The translations under genes and the position numbers were made by a program. A stretch of DNA of 64,000 bases from Gemmatimonadota bacterium (GTDB taxonomy: Bacteria > JAAXHH01): positions 107,458-171,457 of the forward strand of contig VXRC01000004.1 of the NCBI GenBank assembly GCA_009838645.1, read 5' to 3'. Shown here one piece after another: positions 55,003 to 63,886 of this stretch; the first letter of the stretch is position 1, and each line of letters opens with the position of its first letter. The notes beneath the pieces are model-generated. The model did not search any database. It was not told where the DNA came from and saw only the letters and a list, made by a program, of their open reading frames with translations.

Positions 55003-58000
55003 ATGACACAGCATGTCATTTGGAAAACCCTGAATGCCCTCGTTGTGGTGTCTGGCCTGCTCATAATCTACGGCGCCTTTGCCGATGTGCGCCCGGCACA
55101 TGCGCAAACGCGGATACCCTGTCCACTGCCTGAAGGGGCAACGCCTCCTGCGGACCCGGCTGTGACGGCCCGGCAGGTGGAAGACGGCAGCGCCACCCTT
55201 AAGGATTTCGCGCTCGCCGTGAGGGAGCGGTCCAGGGAATATGCCCGTGGGGCCGCGTCCCACGAGGAAGGGGTATATATCGGATGTATCGTCAGGCAGG
55301 AGGATGGGATCTGGCGTTCCGGTTCCACCTACATCGTGAGCCTGACGCTCGACGGAAGAGTGTACATTCACGCGAAGGACATGGCCTTGTCGGGCCGGCA
55401 ACTCAACCCATTGGTTTACGGATCGATCCTTCTTTCCCTGGGCGTCCCCCAAACCGTTCTGCTTAACCTGGCATCTCCCGATCCCGCTACCGCCGGGCAA
55501 GCCTTAAACGCTCTCCTTGGCATATTGTCGCAGGAACCGGACGGCGCATTCGACGCGACCGTCCCTATTCCGGGCTTGTCACCAGGCATACCCGGCGCCT
55601 CGGGCCATACCGCCGTCTATGTGGACCCCAACATAGGTTCTCCGGTCGTGCTGCTGGTCGGATTCGACATCAATGCGTCGCACCTGGTCGAAGAAGTCAT
55701 CGACTACGGCGACCCGACCATTACCGCCATGGAGGTGGTGGACCGGGAAACTCTGAAGGCCTTCGTCTCGCAAGCGGGAGAGCACCTGCTTGAATTCATG
55801 CAGTCCGGTGATGCAGCCGCCAGCTCGAAATTCAGGCTCGCCTTGCGGGATCCGAACGGACCCTGGCGACACGGTTCCGTTTACCTCTACGTCCTGGACC
55901 TCAACAGCAACACGATCCTGTTTCACGCGGCGTTTCCGGACGAATTCGAGTACCGTCCCCTGACACCGACCGTCCGGGACGCCGTGACAGGAGAGTACAT
56001 TCTGCCGCAGGTCATCGAGGCGGCGAAGGGCAATCCGGAAGGTGGCTTCGTGGAGTACTACTTCGACGATCCCACGGACGACACTGACAGCGCCGAGATC
56101 CCCAAGTTGGGCTACGCCCGCGAGTTCGCCGCTGAAATCCGGAGACCGGACGGAAGCGTCGTTTCGGCCGACTTCATCATCGGATCGGGCCTATATGGGC
56201 GCGCGCCCGTGACGGTCGCCCCCGATCCCTGTCCACTCCCCGCCGGCGTTGCTTCTCCCCCGGATCCGACTGTAACGGCGCAACAGGTGGAAGACGGCAG
56301 CGCCAGCCTGAGGGACTTCACGCTGGCCGCCAGAGAGCGGTTGAACCTGGAAAGAGGACAAGGCCTGTACCTGTACAATCTATGTCTCATCAGGCAGGAA
56401 GGGGGCCCTTACCGTTCCGGCTCCACCTACCTCGTGCAACTGACGCCCGACCGCAGGGTGTACGTTCACGCGAAGCAAATGGCCTTGTCGGGACGGCGCC
56501 TCAAAGCCTCGATCTATACGGCGATCCTGATTTCGCTGGGCGTCACGCCAGCCGATCTGGCCAAGCTGCAATCTACCGATCCCGCCATCCGAGGCCCCGC
56601 ATTAGCCGCCCTCAACAACCTCTTGTCGCAAGAACCGGACGGCGCATTCGATGGGACCAGGTTCGGTGCACCCGGCGCCTCCGGCCATGCCGGCAGCTAC
56701 TTCTCGGAGCATCTTGGCGTCCCGACCGTGCTGCTCGCGGGATTCGACTTGAACGAAACGCACCTGGACGAAGAAGTCATCGATTACGGCGACCCGGCCA
56801 TTACCGCCAGCGAGGTGGTGGACCGGGAAACCCTGAAGGCCTTCGTCGGGGAAGCAGGGAGGTATTATCTCAACCTCTTCCAGGCCGAGGGTCGCGCCTC
56901 ATCCACGAGATCCAGGGTTGCCCTGCGGGATCCGAACGGGCCCTGGCGACACGGCTCCGTGTACCTCTACGTCCTGGACCTCACCAGCAACACGATCCTG
57001 GTTCATGGAGCGTTTCCGGACCGATTCGAGCTTCGGCCCCTGGTAGCGACCGTGCGGGACGTCGTGACCGGAGAACTCATTCTGCCGCAGGTCATCGAAG
57101 CGGCGAAAAGCAACCCTGAAGGCGGCTTCGTGGAGTACTACTTCGACGACCCCTCCGACGATACCGACAGCGCCGACATCCCCAAGGTGGGCTACGCCCG
57201 CCAGTTCAAAGGTGAATTCCCGAGGCCAGACGGAAGCGTCCTCCCGATAGACGTCATCATCGGGTCGGGGTTTTACGGGCGCGCGCCGGTGACGGTCGTA
57301 CCCGATCCCTGTCCACTCCCCACTGGCGTTGCGCCTTCACCGGACCCGGCTGTGACGGCGCAACAGGTGGAAGACGGCAGCGCCAGCCTGAGGGACTTCA
57401 CGCTGGCCGCCAGAGAGCGGTTGGACGTGGAATTAGGCGATGGCGTGTACCTGTACAATCTATGTCTCATCAGACAGGAAGGGGGGCCTTACCGTTCCGG
57501 CTCCACCTACCTCGTGCAACTGACGCTCGACCGCAGGGTGTACGTTCACGCGAAGCAGATGGCCTTGTCGGGACGGCGCCTCAAAGCCTCGATCTATACC
57601 GCGATCCTTACCGCGCTGGGCGTCTCGCCATCCGATCTGGCCAAGCTGCAATCTACCGATCCCGCCATCCGAGGCCCCGCAATAGCCGCACTCAACAACC
57701 TCTTGTCGCAAGAACCGGACGGTGCATTCGATGCGGCCCGCTTTGGGGTACCCGGCGCCTCCGGCCATGCCGGCAGCTACTTCTCGGAGCACCTTGGCGT
57801 CCCGGTCATGTTGCTCGCGGGATTCGACCTGAACGAATCGCACCTGGATGAAGAAGTCATCGATTACGGCGACCCGGCCATTACCGCCAGCGAGGTGGTG
57901 GACCGGGCAACCCTGAAAGCCTTCGTCGGGGAAGCGGGTGAGTACTTTCTCAACCTCTTCGAGACCGAAGGTCGCGCCTCTTCCACGAAATCCAGGGTTG

Positions 58001-60384
58001 CCTTGCGGGATCCGAACGGACCCTGGCGGCATGGTTCGGTGTACCTCTACGTCCTGGACCTCACCAGCAACACGATCCTGGTTCATGGCGCATTTCCGGA
58101 CCGGTTCGAGCTTCGGCCCCTGGTGGCGACCGTGCGGGACGTCGTGACCGGAGAACTCATTCTGCCGCAGGTCATCGAGGCGGCGAAAAGCAACCCGGAA
58201 GGCGGCTTCGTGGAGTATTACTTCGACGACCCCACGGACGACACCGACAGCGCCGACATCCCCAAGTTGGGCTACGCCCGCCAGTTCAAACGTGAATTCC
58301 CGAGGGCGGACGGAAGCGTCCTCCCGATCAACGTCATCATAGGGTCGGGAATCTACGATCCTGTACCCGATGGCCCGCCGGAGATTGTCCTGACGGTATC
58401 TCCCGCCACGCTGACGGAGGATGGCGGGGTACAGACGGTTACGGTGACGGCCACGCAGACCAGCGCGCCGATTCGGATCGCGTCGGAGATCGACCTTTCT
58501 CTGTCCGGCACGGCCACCGCCGACGATTACAGCGTCACGGGAGATCTGGTCATCACGATACCCGCCGGGGAGACGGAGGGGTCGACGGAACTGACCATCA
58601 CGGTCGCGGACGACACCGTATTCGAATCCGGGGGGGAGACGATTGTCATTACCGCCCGCAGCAAGGATGTGGACCTCGATTCCGTCACGATTTCGGTGAA
58701 CGATTCCTATGATGCCCCGGCGACAGTCGGCAGTCCGTCGCCGGTAACCCTGGAAGCAGGAGATTCGGAGACGGTCGACGCGGGTTCGCTGTTCAGCGGT
58801 ACCAGCCTGAGTTACACGGCCACATCGTCAGATAACAACGTGGCCGAGGCCGTCATGTCAGCCGCCACGTTGACCGTGACCGGTGTGCGCAAAGGAACCG
58901 CTACGGTCTCGATCACCGCCAGAAACGCCGCGGGGGAGGTCAGCGTGTCCGCGAGCGTGACCGTCACGGCCGTCGCGGCGGAACGGGAGGCCTACACGAA
59001 CATCCTGGCGGCCATGGGGCGGAGCATGCTGTCCGGCGTCTCCGCCACCATAGGCGGCAGGTTTACCGCGGGTGGCGGACGGGAGATCACCGTGGGAGGC
59101 CGAAGGATCGGCGGACTCGCATCGGGCATCACGGCGCTGGCCGGACTGACCGGCCACGGCCGGCAGACCGCGTCGAAGGAGATGGCGTTGCTCCAGGGTG
59201 CGGAACGCCGCCGCGGCGCGACCGGAGACTACCTGCTGCGGTCGAGTTCGTTCTCCTACGCGCTGGAGGATCATACCGGCAGCGGCGGGCTCAGATGGTC
59301 CGTCTGGGGCGCGGGCGACCTGCAGAACTTCGAGGGTGAACCCGACGTGGATGCCAGTTACGACGGAAGCCTCAAGACGGCGTATCTCGGGTTTGACGTG
59401 GCCACGGGACGCAGCTGGTTGGCGGGTATCGCCCTTTCACGCGCGATGGGCGAGTCCGACTACGACGTTACCGTGGCGAGCGGCAGCCTGGAATCGCGCC
59501 TTACCGCGGTGCTGCCGTACTTGCGCTGGACCTGCCCCACCGGTTTCACGGAAGTGTGGTCGATCGTGGGATTTGGCGCCGGCGAAGCCGAGGTGGAGGA
59601 TGGCACGAGCGACCTGTCCATGCGCATGGGCATGCTGGGCGCACGGTCCCGGCTGGCCTCCTCGGGTGGTCTGGGGCTCGACCTGGTGGGCGACGCGGGG
59701 TTGCTCCGCCTTTCCACCTCCGACAGTGAATCGGCCGCGCTGAGCGACATTGCGACTGATGTGCAGCGGATACGCGTCGGCCTGGAAGGGTCGCGTTCGA
59801 CCGCCCTCGCGGGTGGAACCACCATTACGCCCTACGCACAGGTGGCAGGACGCTACGACGGAGGCGACGGACAGACCGGACAGGGCCTCGAAGTCTCCGG
59901 CGGACTCCGCCTGACCGGCGGTCGCGTCGGACTTAATGCCCGGGGCCGTTTCCTTGCGGTCCATTCGGCCGAGGGATACCGGGAGAATGGCGTTTCGCTC
60001 GTCGCCTTTCTGAGGTCGAATGCGGACGGCCGGGGTCTTTCGATGTCCGTGGCGCCGCGCATGGGCGCCGGAACCGCGGACTCCGGCATGATGTGGCGCG
60101 AACGGCCCCTGGCCAACTCCACCTTGCGCGGCGGCAGCCGCGCCCGTTCCATGCGGGCCGAGGTGGGCTACGGCCTCGCCTCATCGCCCACGGGCGTGCT
60201 CTTCACCCCCTTCGGCGACCTTTACCTCGACGGGGATGAACGCCGTCAGTTGCGGCTGGGCACCCGCATAGGCGCCGCGGACATCGGGTCGCGTACCGGA
60301 TCCCTGGAACTTTCCGGCGCGCGGGTCGACCGGCGCGGAGCATCCGACCATCGCATCGGTCTCGTTGCACGCATGAGCTTCTGA
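55003..60384 (+). CDS. Autotransporter with three tandem double-Cache-like modules, Calx-beta-like and Ig-like domains
   Basis: A 1793-residue protein. Signal peptide (1-~35, ends PAHAQ), then modules at ~40-409, 410-769 and 770-~1120. Each holds two PAS-like Cache units: the first around GSTYLVQLTPDRRVYVHAKQMALSGR, the second around GSVYLYVLDLTSNTILVHGAFP, then FVEYYFDDPTDDTDS and GYARQF...IIGSGFYG. A Calx-beta-like domain (~1124-1236) and an Ig-like domain (~1244-1325) follow. The last ~400 residues are an autotransporter beta-barrel ending in Phe (GLVARMSF). AAGGAG precedes the ATG. Cache domains normally sense small molecules in chemoreceptors and kinases; here they sit on an exported passenger with no kinase or MCP part. 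Confidence 0.88.
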   Translation: MTQHVIWKTLNALVVVSGLLIIYGAFADVRPAHAQTRIPCPLPEGATPPADPAVTARQVEDGSATLKDFALAVRERSREYARGAASHEEGVYIGCIVRQEDGIWRSGSTYIVSLTLDGRVYIHAKDMALSGRQLNPLVYGSILLSLGVPQTVLLNLASPDPATAGQALNALLGILSQEPDGAFDATVPIPGLSPGIPGASGHTAVYVDPNIGSPVVLLVGFDINASHLVEEVIDYGDPTITAMEVVDRETLKAFVSQAGEHLLEFMQSGDAAASSKFRLALRDPNGPWRHGSVYLYVLDLNSNTILFHAAFPDEFEYRPLTPTVRDAVTGEYILPQVIEAAKGNPEGGFVEYYFDDPTDDTDSAEIPKLGYAREFAAEIRRPDGSVVSADFIIGSGLYGRAPVTVAPDPCPLPAGVASPPDPTVTAQQVEDGSASLRDFTLAARERLNLERGQGLYLYNLCLIRQEGGPYRSGSTYLVQLTPDRRVYVHAKQMALSGRRLKASIYTAILISLGVTPADLAKLQSTDPAIRGPALAALNNLLSQEPDGAFDGTRFGAPGASGHAGSYFSEHLGVPTVLLAGFDLNETHLDEEVIDYGDPAITASEVVDRETLKAFVGEAGRYYLNLFQAEGRASSTRSRVALRDPNGPWRHGSVYLYVLDLTSNTILVHGAFPDRFELRPLVATVRDVVTGELILPQVIEAAKSNPEGGFVEYYFDDPSDDTDSADIPKVGYARQFKGEFPRPDGSVLPIDVIIGSGFYGRAPVTVVPDPCPLPTGVAPSPDPAVTAQQVEDGSASLRDFTLAARERLDVELGDGVYLYNLCLIRQEGGPYRSGSTYLVQLTLDRRVYVHAKQMALSGRRLKASIYTAILTALGVSPSDLAKLQSTDPAIRGPAIAALNNLLSQEPDGAFDAARFGVPGASGHAGSYFSEHLGVPVMLLAGFDLNESHLDEEVIDYGDPAITASEVVDRATLKAFVGEAGEYFLNLFETEGRASSTKSRVALRDPNGPWRHGSVYLYVLDLTSNTILVHGAFPDRFELRPLVATVRDVVTGELILPQVIEAAKSNPEGGFVEYYFDDPTDDTDSADIPKLGYARQFKREFPRADGSVLPINVIIGSGIYDPVPDGPPEIVLTVSPATLTEDGGVQTVTVTATQTSAPIRIASEIDLSLSGTATADDYSVTGDLVITIPAGETEGSTELTITVADDTVFESGGETIVITARSKDVDLDSVTISVNDSYDAPATVGSPSPVTLEAGDSETVDAGSLFSGTSLSYTATSSDNNVAEAVMSAATLTVTGVRKGTATVSITARNAAGEVSVSASVTVTAVAAEREAYTNILAAMGRSMLSGVSATIGGRFTAGGGREITVGGRRIGGLASGITALAGLTGHGRQTASKEMALLQGAERRRGATGDYLLRSSSFSYALEDHTGSGGLRWSVWGAGDLQNFEGEPDVDASYDGSLKTAYLGFDVATGRSWLAGIALSRAMGESDYDVTVASGSLESRLTAVLPYLRWTCPTGFTEVWSIVGFGAGEAEVEDGTSDLSMRMGMLGARSRLASSGGLGLDLVGDAGLLRLSTSDSESAALSDIATDVQRIRVGLEGSRSTALAGGTTITPYAQVAGRYDGGDGQTGQGLEVSGGLRLTGGRVGLNARGRFLAVHSAEGYRENGVSLVAFLRSNADGRGLSMSVAPRMGAGTADSGMMWRERPLANSTLRGGSRARSMRAEVGYGLASSPTGVLFTPFGDLYLDGDERRQLRLGTRIGAADIGSRTGSLELSGARVDRRGASDHRIGLVARMSF
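56230..58349 (+). repeat. 1080-bp near-identical duplication (Cache modules 2 and 3)
   Basis: Modules 2 and 3 align at an exact 1080-bp offset (Cys codons at 56230 and 57310). The rows 56281-56340 and 57361-57420 are identical, and long stretches elsewhere differ at only scattered bases. Module 1 (from 55120, 1110 bp) is clearly related but more diverged. This indicates a recent duplication or ongoing gene conversion. Confidence 0.9.
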
Positions 60385-60458
60385 GTCACGCGATAATCGC
60401 TTCGCGTACTGTGAATTTGTCTTACAAGTAAGTATTCAAACGTATTGAGTTTTAGCGC

Positions 60459-60487
60459 TTGACGAGCAACGAAACGAGAGATACGTT
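60459..60487 (+). promoter_or_regulatory. Candidate promoter of the alpha/beta hydrolase gene
   Basis: TTGACG (60459-60464) and TACGTT (60482-60487) lie at 17-bp spacing, about 85 bp before the ATG. The -10 match is weak. A small palindrome, CTTACAAGTAAG, lies at 60421-60432 upstream. Confidence 0.3.
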
Positions 60488-60570
60488 AACGCCACATCCG
60501 AGTCCATTGGTTTTTGTATTTCGAAGGGGTGTTGATTCAAGGCATCGGCGAAAGGGCGATTTTGGGATAA

Positions 60571-61512
60571 ATGACTGAAGACAAAACCTGGATCGTACCC
60601 GATCCTCACGCATCGTGTGAAGTCCGCCTGGACGACGAGACCGTGACCGTGCTGCGCAGGCACGGGAATCCGCAAGGCCCGCGTCTCGTCCTGAGCCACG
60701 GCAACGGACTCGCCATAGACCTTTACTATCCCTTCTGGTCTCTCCTCACCGACGACTATGATCTGATCCTGTACGACCAGCGGAATCACGGCTGGAATAC
60801 CGTCGGCGATCAGCAGAAACACGACGTGCCGACGTTGATCCACGACCAGCGCCTGATCCTCGAGGCCATCGACGATCAGTTCGGTCAAAAGCCGAAAGTC
60901 GGCGTCTACCACTCCGTCGCGGCATTGATCACCCTGCTGTCCATCTCGACCTTCAAGGATCTGATGTCGTCGGGCCCGGCGATCGATTTCTCCGGACTGG
61001 TCCTCTTCGATCCGCCCCTCTGCAAGCCGGGGGTCAGCCAGGTCGAATTCGACGCGGCCGCGGAACAGGTCGCCGCCGCCACGAGGCGACGCGGGCATTT
61101 GTTCCAGACGGAAGAGGACTTCGTGGAGCTTCTCAGCTACTCGCCAGGCTTCGTCCGCGTCGTCCCCGGGGTCCGCGAACTCATGGCGAAGACGACACTG
61201 CGGCAGACCGATAGCGGGGACGGTTTCGAACTGCGGTGTCCTCGGGAATACGAGGCCCAGATCATCGATTATTCGAGAAGCTATTCGGTGCTTGTGGATT
61301 TTGATGAACTCGACTGCCCGACGAAAGTCATCGGGGCGGACCCCACCCTCCCCTATTCCTACCTGCCCACCCTGGACCTGCGCGACATGGTGACAGTAGA
61401 CTACGACTTCCTGCCCGAGACGACGCATTTCTTTCCCCTGGAACAGCCGGAGGAATGCGTATCGCTGCTCCGGGATTTTCTCGTAAGCAACCGCCTGTTG
61501 CATTCGGCCTGA
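60571..61512 (+). CDS. Alpha/beta hydrolase
   Basis: A 313-residue alpha/beta-hydrolase-fold enzyme. The oxyanion-hole region is LVLSHGNGLAID (43-46 HGNG), the DYDLILYDQRNHGWN strand follows, and the nucleophile elbow is VGVYHSVAAL with Ser115, a variant of GxSxG reading Y-H-S-V-A. An acid/His pair is suggested by KVIGADP and ETTHFFPLEQPEE (final His). No signal peptide, so cytoplasmic. It resembles lysophospholipase/pimeloyl-ester-type hydrolases; the substrate is not evident. It is convergent with the NCS2 permease gene with a 15-bp gap. Confidence 0.87.
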   Translation: MTEDKTWIVPDPHASCEVRLDDETVTVLRRHGNPQGPRLVLSHGNGLAIDLYYPFWSLLTDDYDLILYDQRNHGWNTVGDQQKHDVPTLIHDQRLILEAIDDQFGQKPKVGVYHSVAALITLLSISTFKDLMSSGPAIDFSGLVLFDPPLCKPGVSQVEFDAAAEQVAAATRRRGHLFQTEEDFVELLSYSPGFVRVVPGVRELMAKTTLRQTDSGDGFELRCPREYEAQIIDYSRSYSVLVDFDELDCPTKVIGADPTLPYSYLPTLDLRDMVTVDYDFLPETTHFFPLEQPEECVSLLRDFLVSNRLLHSA

Positions 61513-61527
61513 GACGGCTGGAGTTTG

Positions 61528-63315
61528 TCAACCAGCTGGATCTGCCGTCGCCGTGGCCTTGACGCGTACTGTGACGATATCCGTGTCGTGGTACTGTTGG
61601 TGACGTACGGAAGACGCCAGGTGCCGCAGGAGCCGGAGAGAGACTTCCTGATCGATGGACGTTTCGTCGGCGTCGTCGGGTAACGTGGCGAGTCTGTCCT
61701 GGAAATTCTCGCCCCTCGGTGCAACGACGAACTCGAGCACCGCCCCGCTTTCCTCCCTGAATGCAACGAGCCGCAGACTCTTCCGCTGACGCGCTCCCTG
61801 CTCTTCCTGCGCTCCCTGTTCCTTCTGCTCTTCCTGATGCGTGAGCGTCAGCAGGGTCTCTTCGGCGACGGCGTCGAGGCGTCCGGCCATGGCCGCGTCC
61901 CAGCCGGACCGGGAGGCGAAGTCCCCGAGGAACGATCGGATTTCAGCCAGGGCGGATGTGTCCAGTGCCGTCTCCATCCGGTAGCGTCGGTGTCCGGTGG
62001 CACTGAGCGCCAGGTTGAGGAGAATAGCCACCAGGCCCCCCGCGGTCATGCCGTTCCGGAACAGGCCCCCCGCGAACTGCGAGACGAACTCCGGATAGAT
62101 CAGCTCATATTGCAGGCTGAATCCTACCAGGAAAGCGGCGCCCACGATGAAGCCCTTGTTCTTGTCGAGCCCGTCCTGGAGGACGATCCTGAGCCCGACG
62201 ATGAAGAGCATCGCCAACAGCACGATGAAGTACGCCGCGAAGACCGGATCCGGAATGGCCAGTACCAGGGCGAACACCTTCGGCAGGAATACGAGCACCA
62301 GGAAAGCGGCGCCGGTGAAGAGCCCCACAATCCGGGCGGCGACGCCGGTGAGTTCGATAAGCGGTACGCTGGTCGTGTAGGTCGTGCCCGGGACGGTCCC
62401 CGCGAGTCCGGAGAGGAAAGATCCCACGCCGTCGACGGTCATCGCGCCCTGTATCGATCTGAAATCGACCGCCCTGGACTGCCGCCATGAAATGCGCTGG
62501 ACGGCGACGCAACTGCTGATCGTACGGAGCGAGACGACCACCGCCACGAGCATAAAGCCCGGTAGCAGCACCCAGAATTCGCTCCCGAAACCCACGTCGA
62601 ACCCCGGCCATTGTACTGCCGGCAGGTTGATCCAGTCCGCCCCGGCGATTCTTTCCACGTTGAACAGTCCGAAAAAACCGCCGACCCCGGACCCGGCGGC
62701 CACGCCGATGATCGGCGCCCAGAGACGCAGCTTCGCGGGACCCTTCAGAGTCAATCCGGAAATGACGGCCACGGTGGCCGCGGCGCTGAGGACGGCGCCG
62801 GTTGACATCCGCCCGTCCGGCGCCGCCGACAGCATATCGCCCATCACGGGCATCACCGTGACGGGAATCAACATGATCACGGTGCCCGCGACCGTGGGCG
62901 TGAGGATGCGCTGGAACAGCGAAAGCCGCCACGAAAGGGCGATCGGAACCAGGGAGGACACGACGACGAGTACGGCGAGCAGGGCCGGACCGCCGGCCGC
63001 CAACGCCTCGATGCAGATCGATATGTACGCCGCCGACGTGCCCATGACCAGGAGATGGCCCGAACCGATCCTGCCGAAGCGAAGGACCTGCAGCATCGTG
63101 GTCGCGCCGCAGATCGCGACCGAGGCAAATACAGCCCACGCGACGGCGTCTTCCGATTGTCCGGCGGCCCGCATGACGATCATCGGGATGATCATCACCG
63201 CGGCGATATTCAACAAGGCCAGTTGCAGACCCAGGCCGAGTGCCAGCGTCGTCGGGGGCGGTTCATCCGGTTGAAACCGCAAGCCTGAACGGATGTCGGA
63301 TCCACCAGAACTCAT
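61528..63315 (-). CDS. NCS2 nucleobase permease fused to an RsbW-like (GHKL-type) C-terminal domain
   Basis: A 595-residue protein. Residues ~1-440 are an NCS2 (xanthine/uracil:cation symporter) permease of 14 helices, with ALGLGLQLALLNIAAVMIIP, GSGHLLVMGTSAAYI, QGAMTVDGVGSFLSGLAGTVPGTTY and NLALS. The last ~140 residues are soluble and look like an anti-sigma/RsbW HATPase fold: RLDAVAEETLLTL in the N-box position, VLEFVVAPRGENFQDR in the G1 position and RLLRHLASSVRHQQYHDTDIVTVRVKA at the end. The N-box Asn and G1 DxGxG are not intact. A 9-bp-repeat-encoded EEQKEQGAQEEQGARQ insert sits after the N-box. GGGAG precedes the ATG. Confidence 0.85.
   Translation of the reverse strand: MSSGGSDIRSGLRFQPDEPPPTTLALGLGLQLALLNIAAVMIIPMIVMRAAGQSEDAVAWAVFASVAICGATTMLQVLRFGRIGSGHLLVMGTSAAYISICIEALAAGGPALLAVLVVVSSLVPIALSWRLSLFQRILTPTVAGTVIMLIPVTVMPVMGDMLSAAPDGRMSTGAVLSAAATVAVISGLTLKGPAKLRLWAPIIGVAAGSGVGGFFGLFNVERIAGADWINLPAVQWPGFDVGFGSEFWVLLPGFMLVAVVVSLRTISSCVAVQRISWRQSRAVDFRSIQGAMTVDGVGSFLSGLAGTVPGTTYTTSVPLIELTGVAARIVGLFTGAAFLVLVFLPKVFALVLAIPDPVFAAYFIVLLAMLFIVGLRIVLQDGLDKNKGFIVGAAFLVGFSLQYELIYPEFVSQFAGGLFRNGMTAGGLVAILLNLALSATGHRRYRMETALDTSALAEIRSFLGDFASRSGWDAAMAGRLDAVAEETLLTLTHQEEQKEQGAQEEQGARQRKSLRLVAFREESGAVLEFVVAPRGENFQDRLATLPDDADETSIDQEVSLRLLRHLASSVRHQQYHDTDIVTVRVKATATADPAG
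61792..61836. repeat. Five 9-bp units in the permease C-terminal domain
   Basis: CGCTCCCTG, CTCTTCCTG, CGCTCCCTG, TTCCTTCTG and CTCTTCCTG lie end to end on the plus strand. On the coding strand they give EEQKEQGAQEEQGA. The unit differs from the GRCCAGGCT family but has the same 9-bp period. Confidence 0.85.
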
Positions 63316-63374
63316 CTGGATGTTCTCCCGGCTGCCGCCTTCACTACGTCCGTTCGATTTTTCCGAAAGTTCAG

Positions 63375-63403
63375 TTGATTTTTAAATCGCCAGCCGTTAT
63401 ACT
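63375..63403 (+). promoter_or_regulatory. Sigma-70-like promoter of the acyl carrier protein gene
   Basis: TTGATT (63375-63380) and TATACT (63398-63403) with exact 17-bp spacing, about 60 bp upstream of the ACP start. AAGGAAAGG then serves as ribosome-binding site. Confidence 0.65.
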
Positions 63404-63463
63404 ATTATCCGCAATCCTATACAACTGTAACTGTTCGCTCTTTTTAAGGAAAGGAAGACATCC

Positions 63464-63706
63464 ATGGCTACGACCGCTGATCGTATCAGGAAGCTCATCG
63501 AGGACAACCTGGAAGTCGACGGACAGCCCATCGCGCTGCCGGATGATCTCAACATCAGCCTTTCTGAGGCCGGCGTTTCCTCCGTGGACATTCTTGCGTT
63601 CGCAAAGCTTGTCGCCGAGGATTTCAACATGGAATTCTCCCCTCAGGATTGCGTTGACGTCAAGACGGTGCAGGAACTCGTCAGCCGCCTGGACGCCGCC
63701 GCCTGA
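63464..63706 (+). CDS. Free-standing acyl carrier protein
   Basis: An 80-residue phosphopantetheine-binding protein: MATTADRIRKLIEDNLEVDG, then a loop, LSEAGVSSVDILAFAKLVAE and a final helix VQELVSRLD. The 4'-phosphopantetheine attachment Ser is Ser40 in AGVSSVDIL, a variant of the GxDSL motif. It differs from housekeeping AcpP (no DSLD, acidic helix II less regular), so it more likely serves a dedicated pathway. It is followed, convergently, by the end of a polyketide-synthase-like gene, which would need an ACP. A strong promoter and RBS are present. Confidence 0.88.
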   Translation: MATTADRIRKLIEDNLEVDGQPIALPDDLNISLSEAGVSSVDILAFAKLVAEDFNMEFSPQDCVDVKTVQELVSRLDAAA

Positions 63707-63720
63707 GCATTCCTTACGAC

Positions 63721-63762
63721 CGTCGCGCGTTTCGAATGTCGCGCGTTTCGACCGTCGCGCGA
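63721..63762. repeat. 16-bp imperfect tandem repeat downstream of ACP
   Basis: Three copies of a CGTCGCGCGTTTCGA-like unit, the last truncated, lie between the ACP stop and the terminator hairpin. Confidence 0.75.
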
Positions 63763-63770
63763 AATACCAG

Positions 63771-63806
63771 CCCGTCTGCAGCATCGTCAACGAATGCGCA
63801 GACGGG
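63771..63806. terminator. Bidirectional terminator between ACP and PKS-like genes
   Basis: CCCGTCTGC (63771-63779) pairs with GCAGACGGG (63798-63806), and inside it GCAT/ATGC pairs after a one-base bulge, leaving a 9-nt loop. The hairpin is followed by TTTC and sits between convergent genes, so it may terminate transcription from both sides. Confidence 0.6.
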
Positions 63807-63886
63807 TTTCGCGCGTTTGGGGCAGACGACCGGGCCGTTGGCGCAGCCAACCGTGTCGTTCGCACAGTGGCCCGGGCTGTTGGCGC

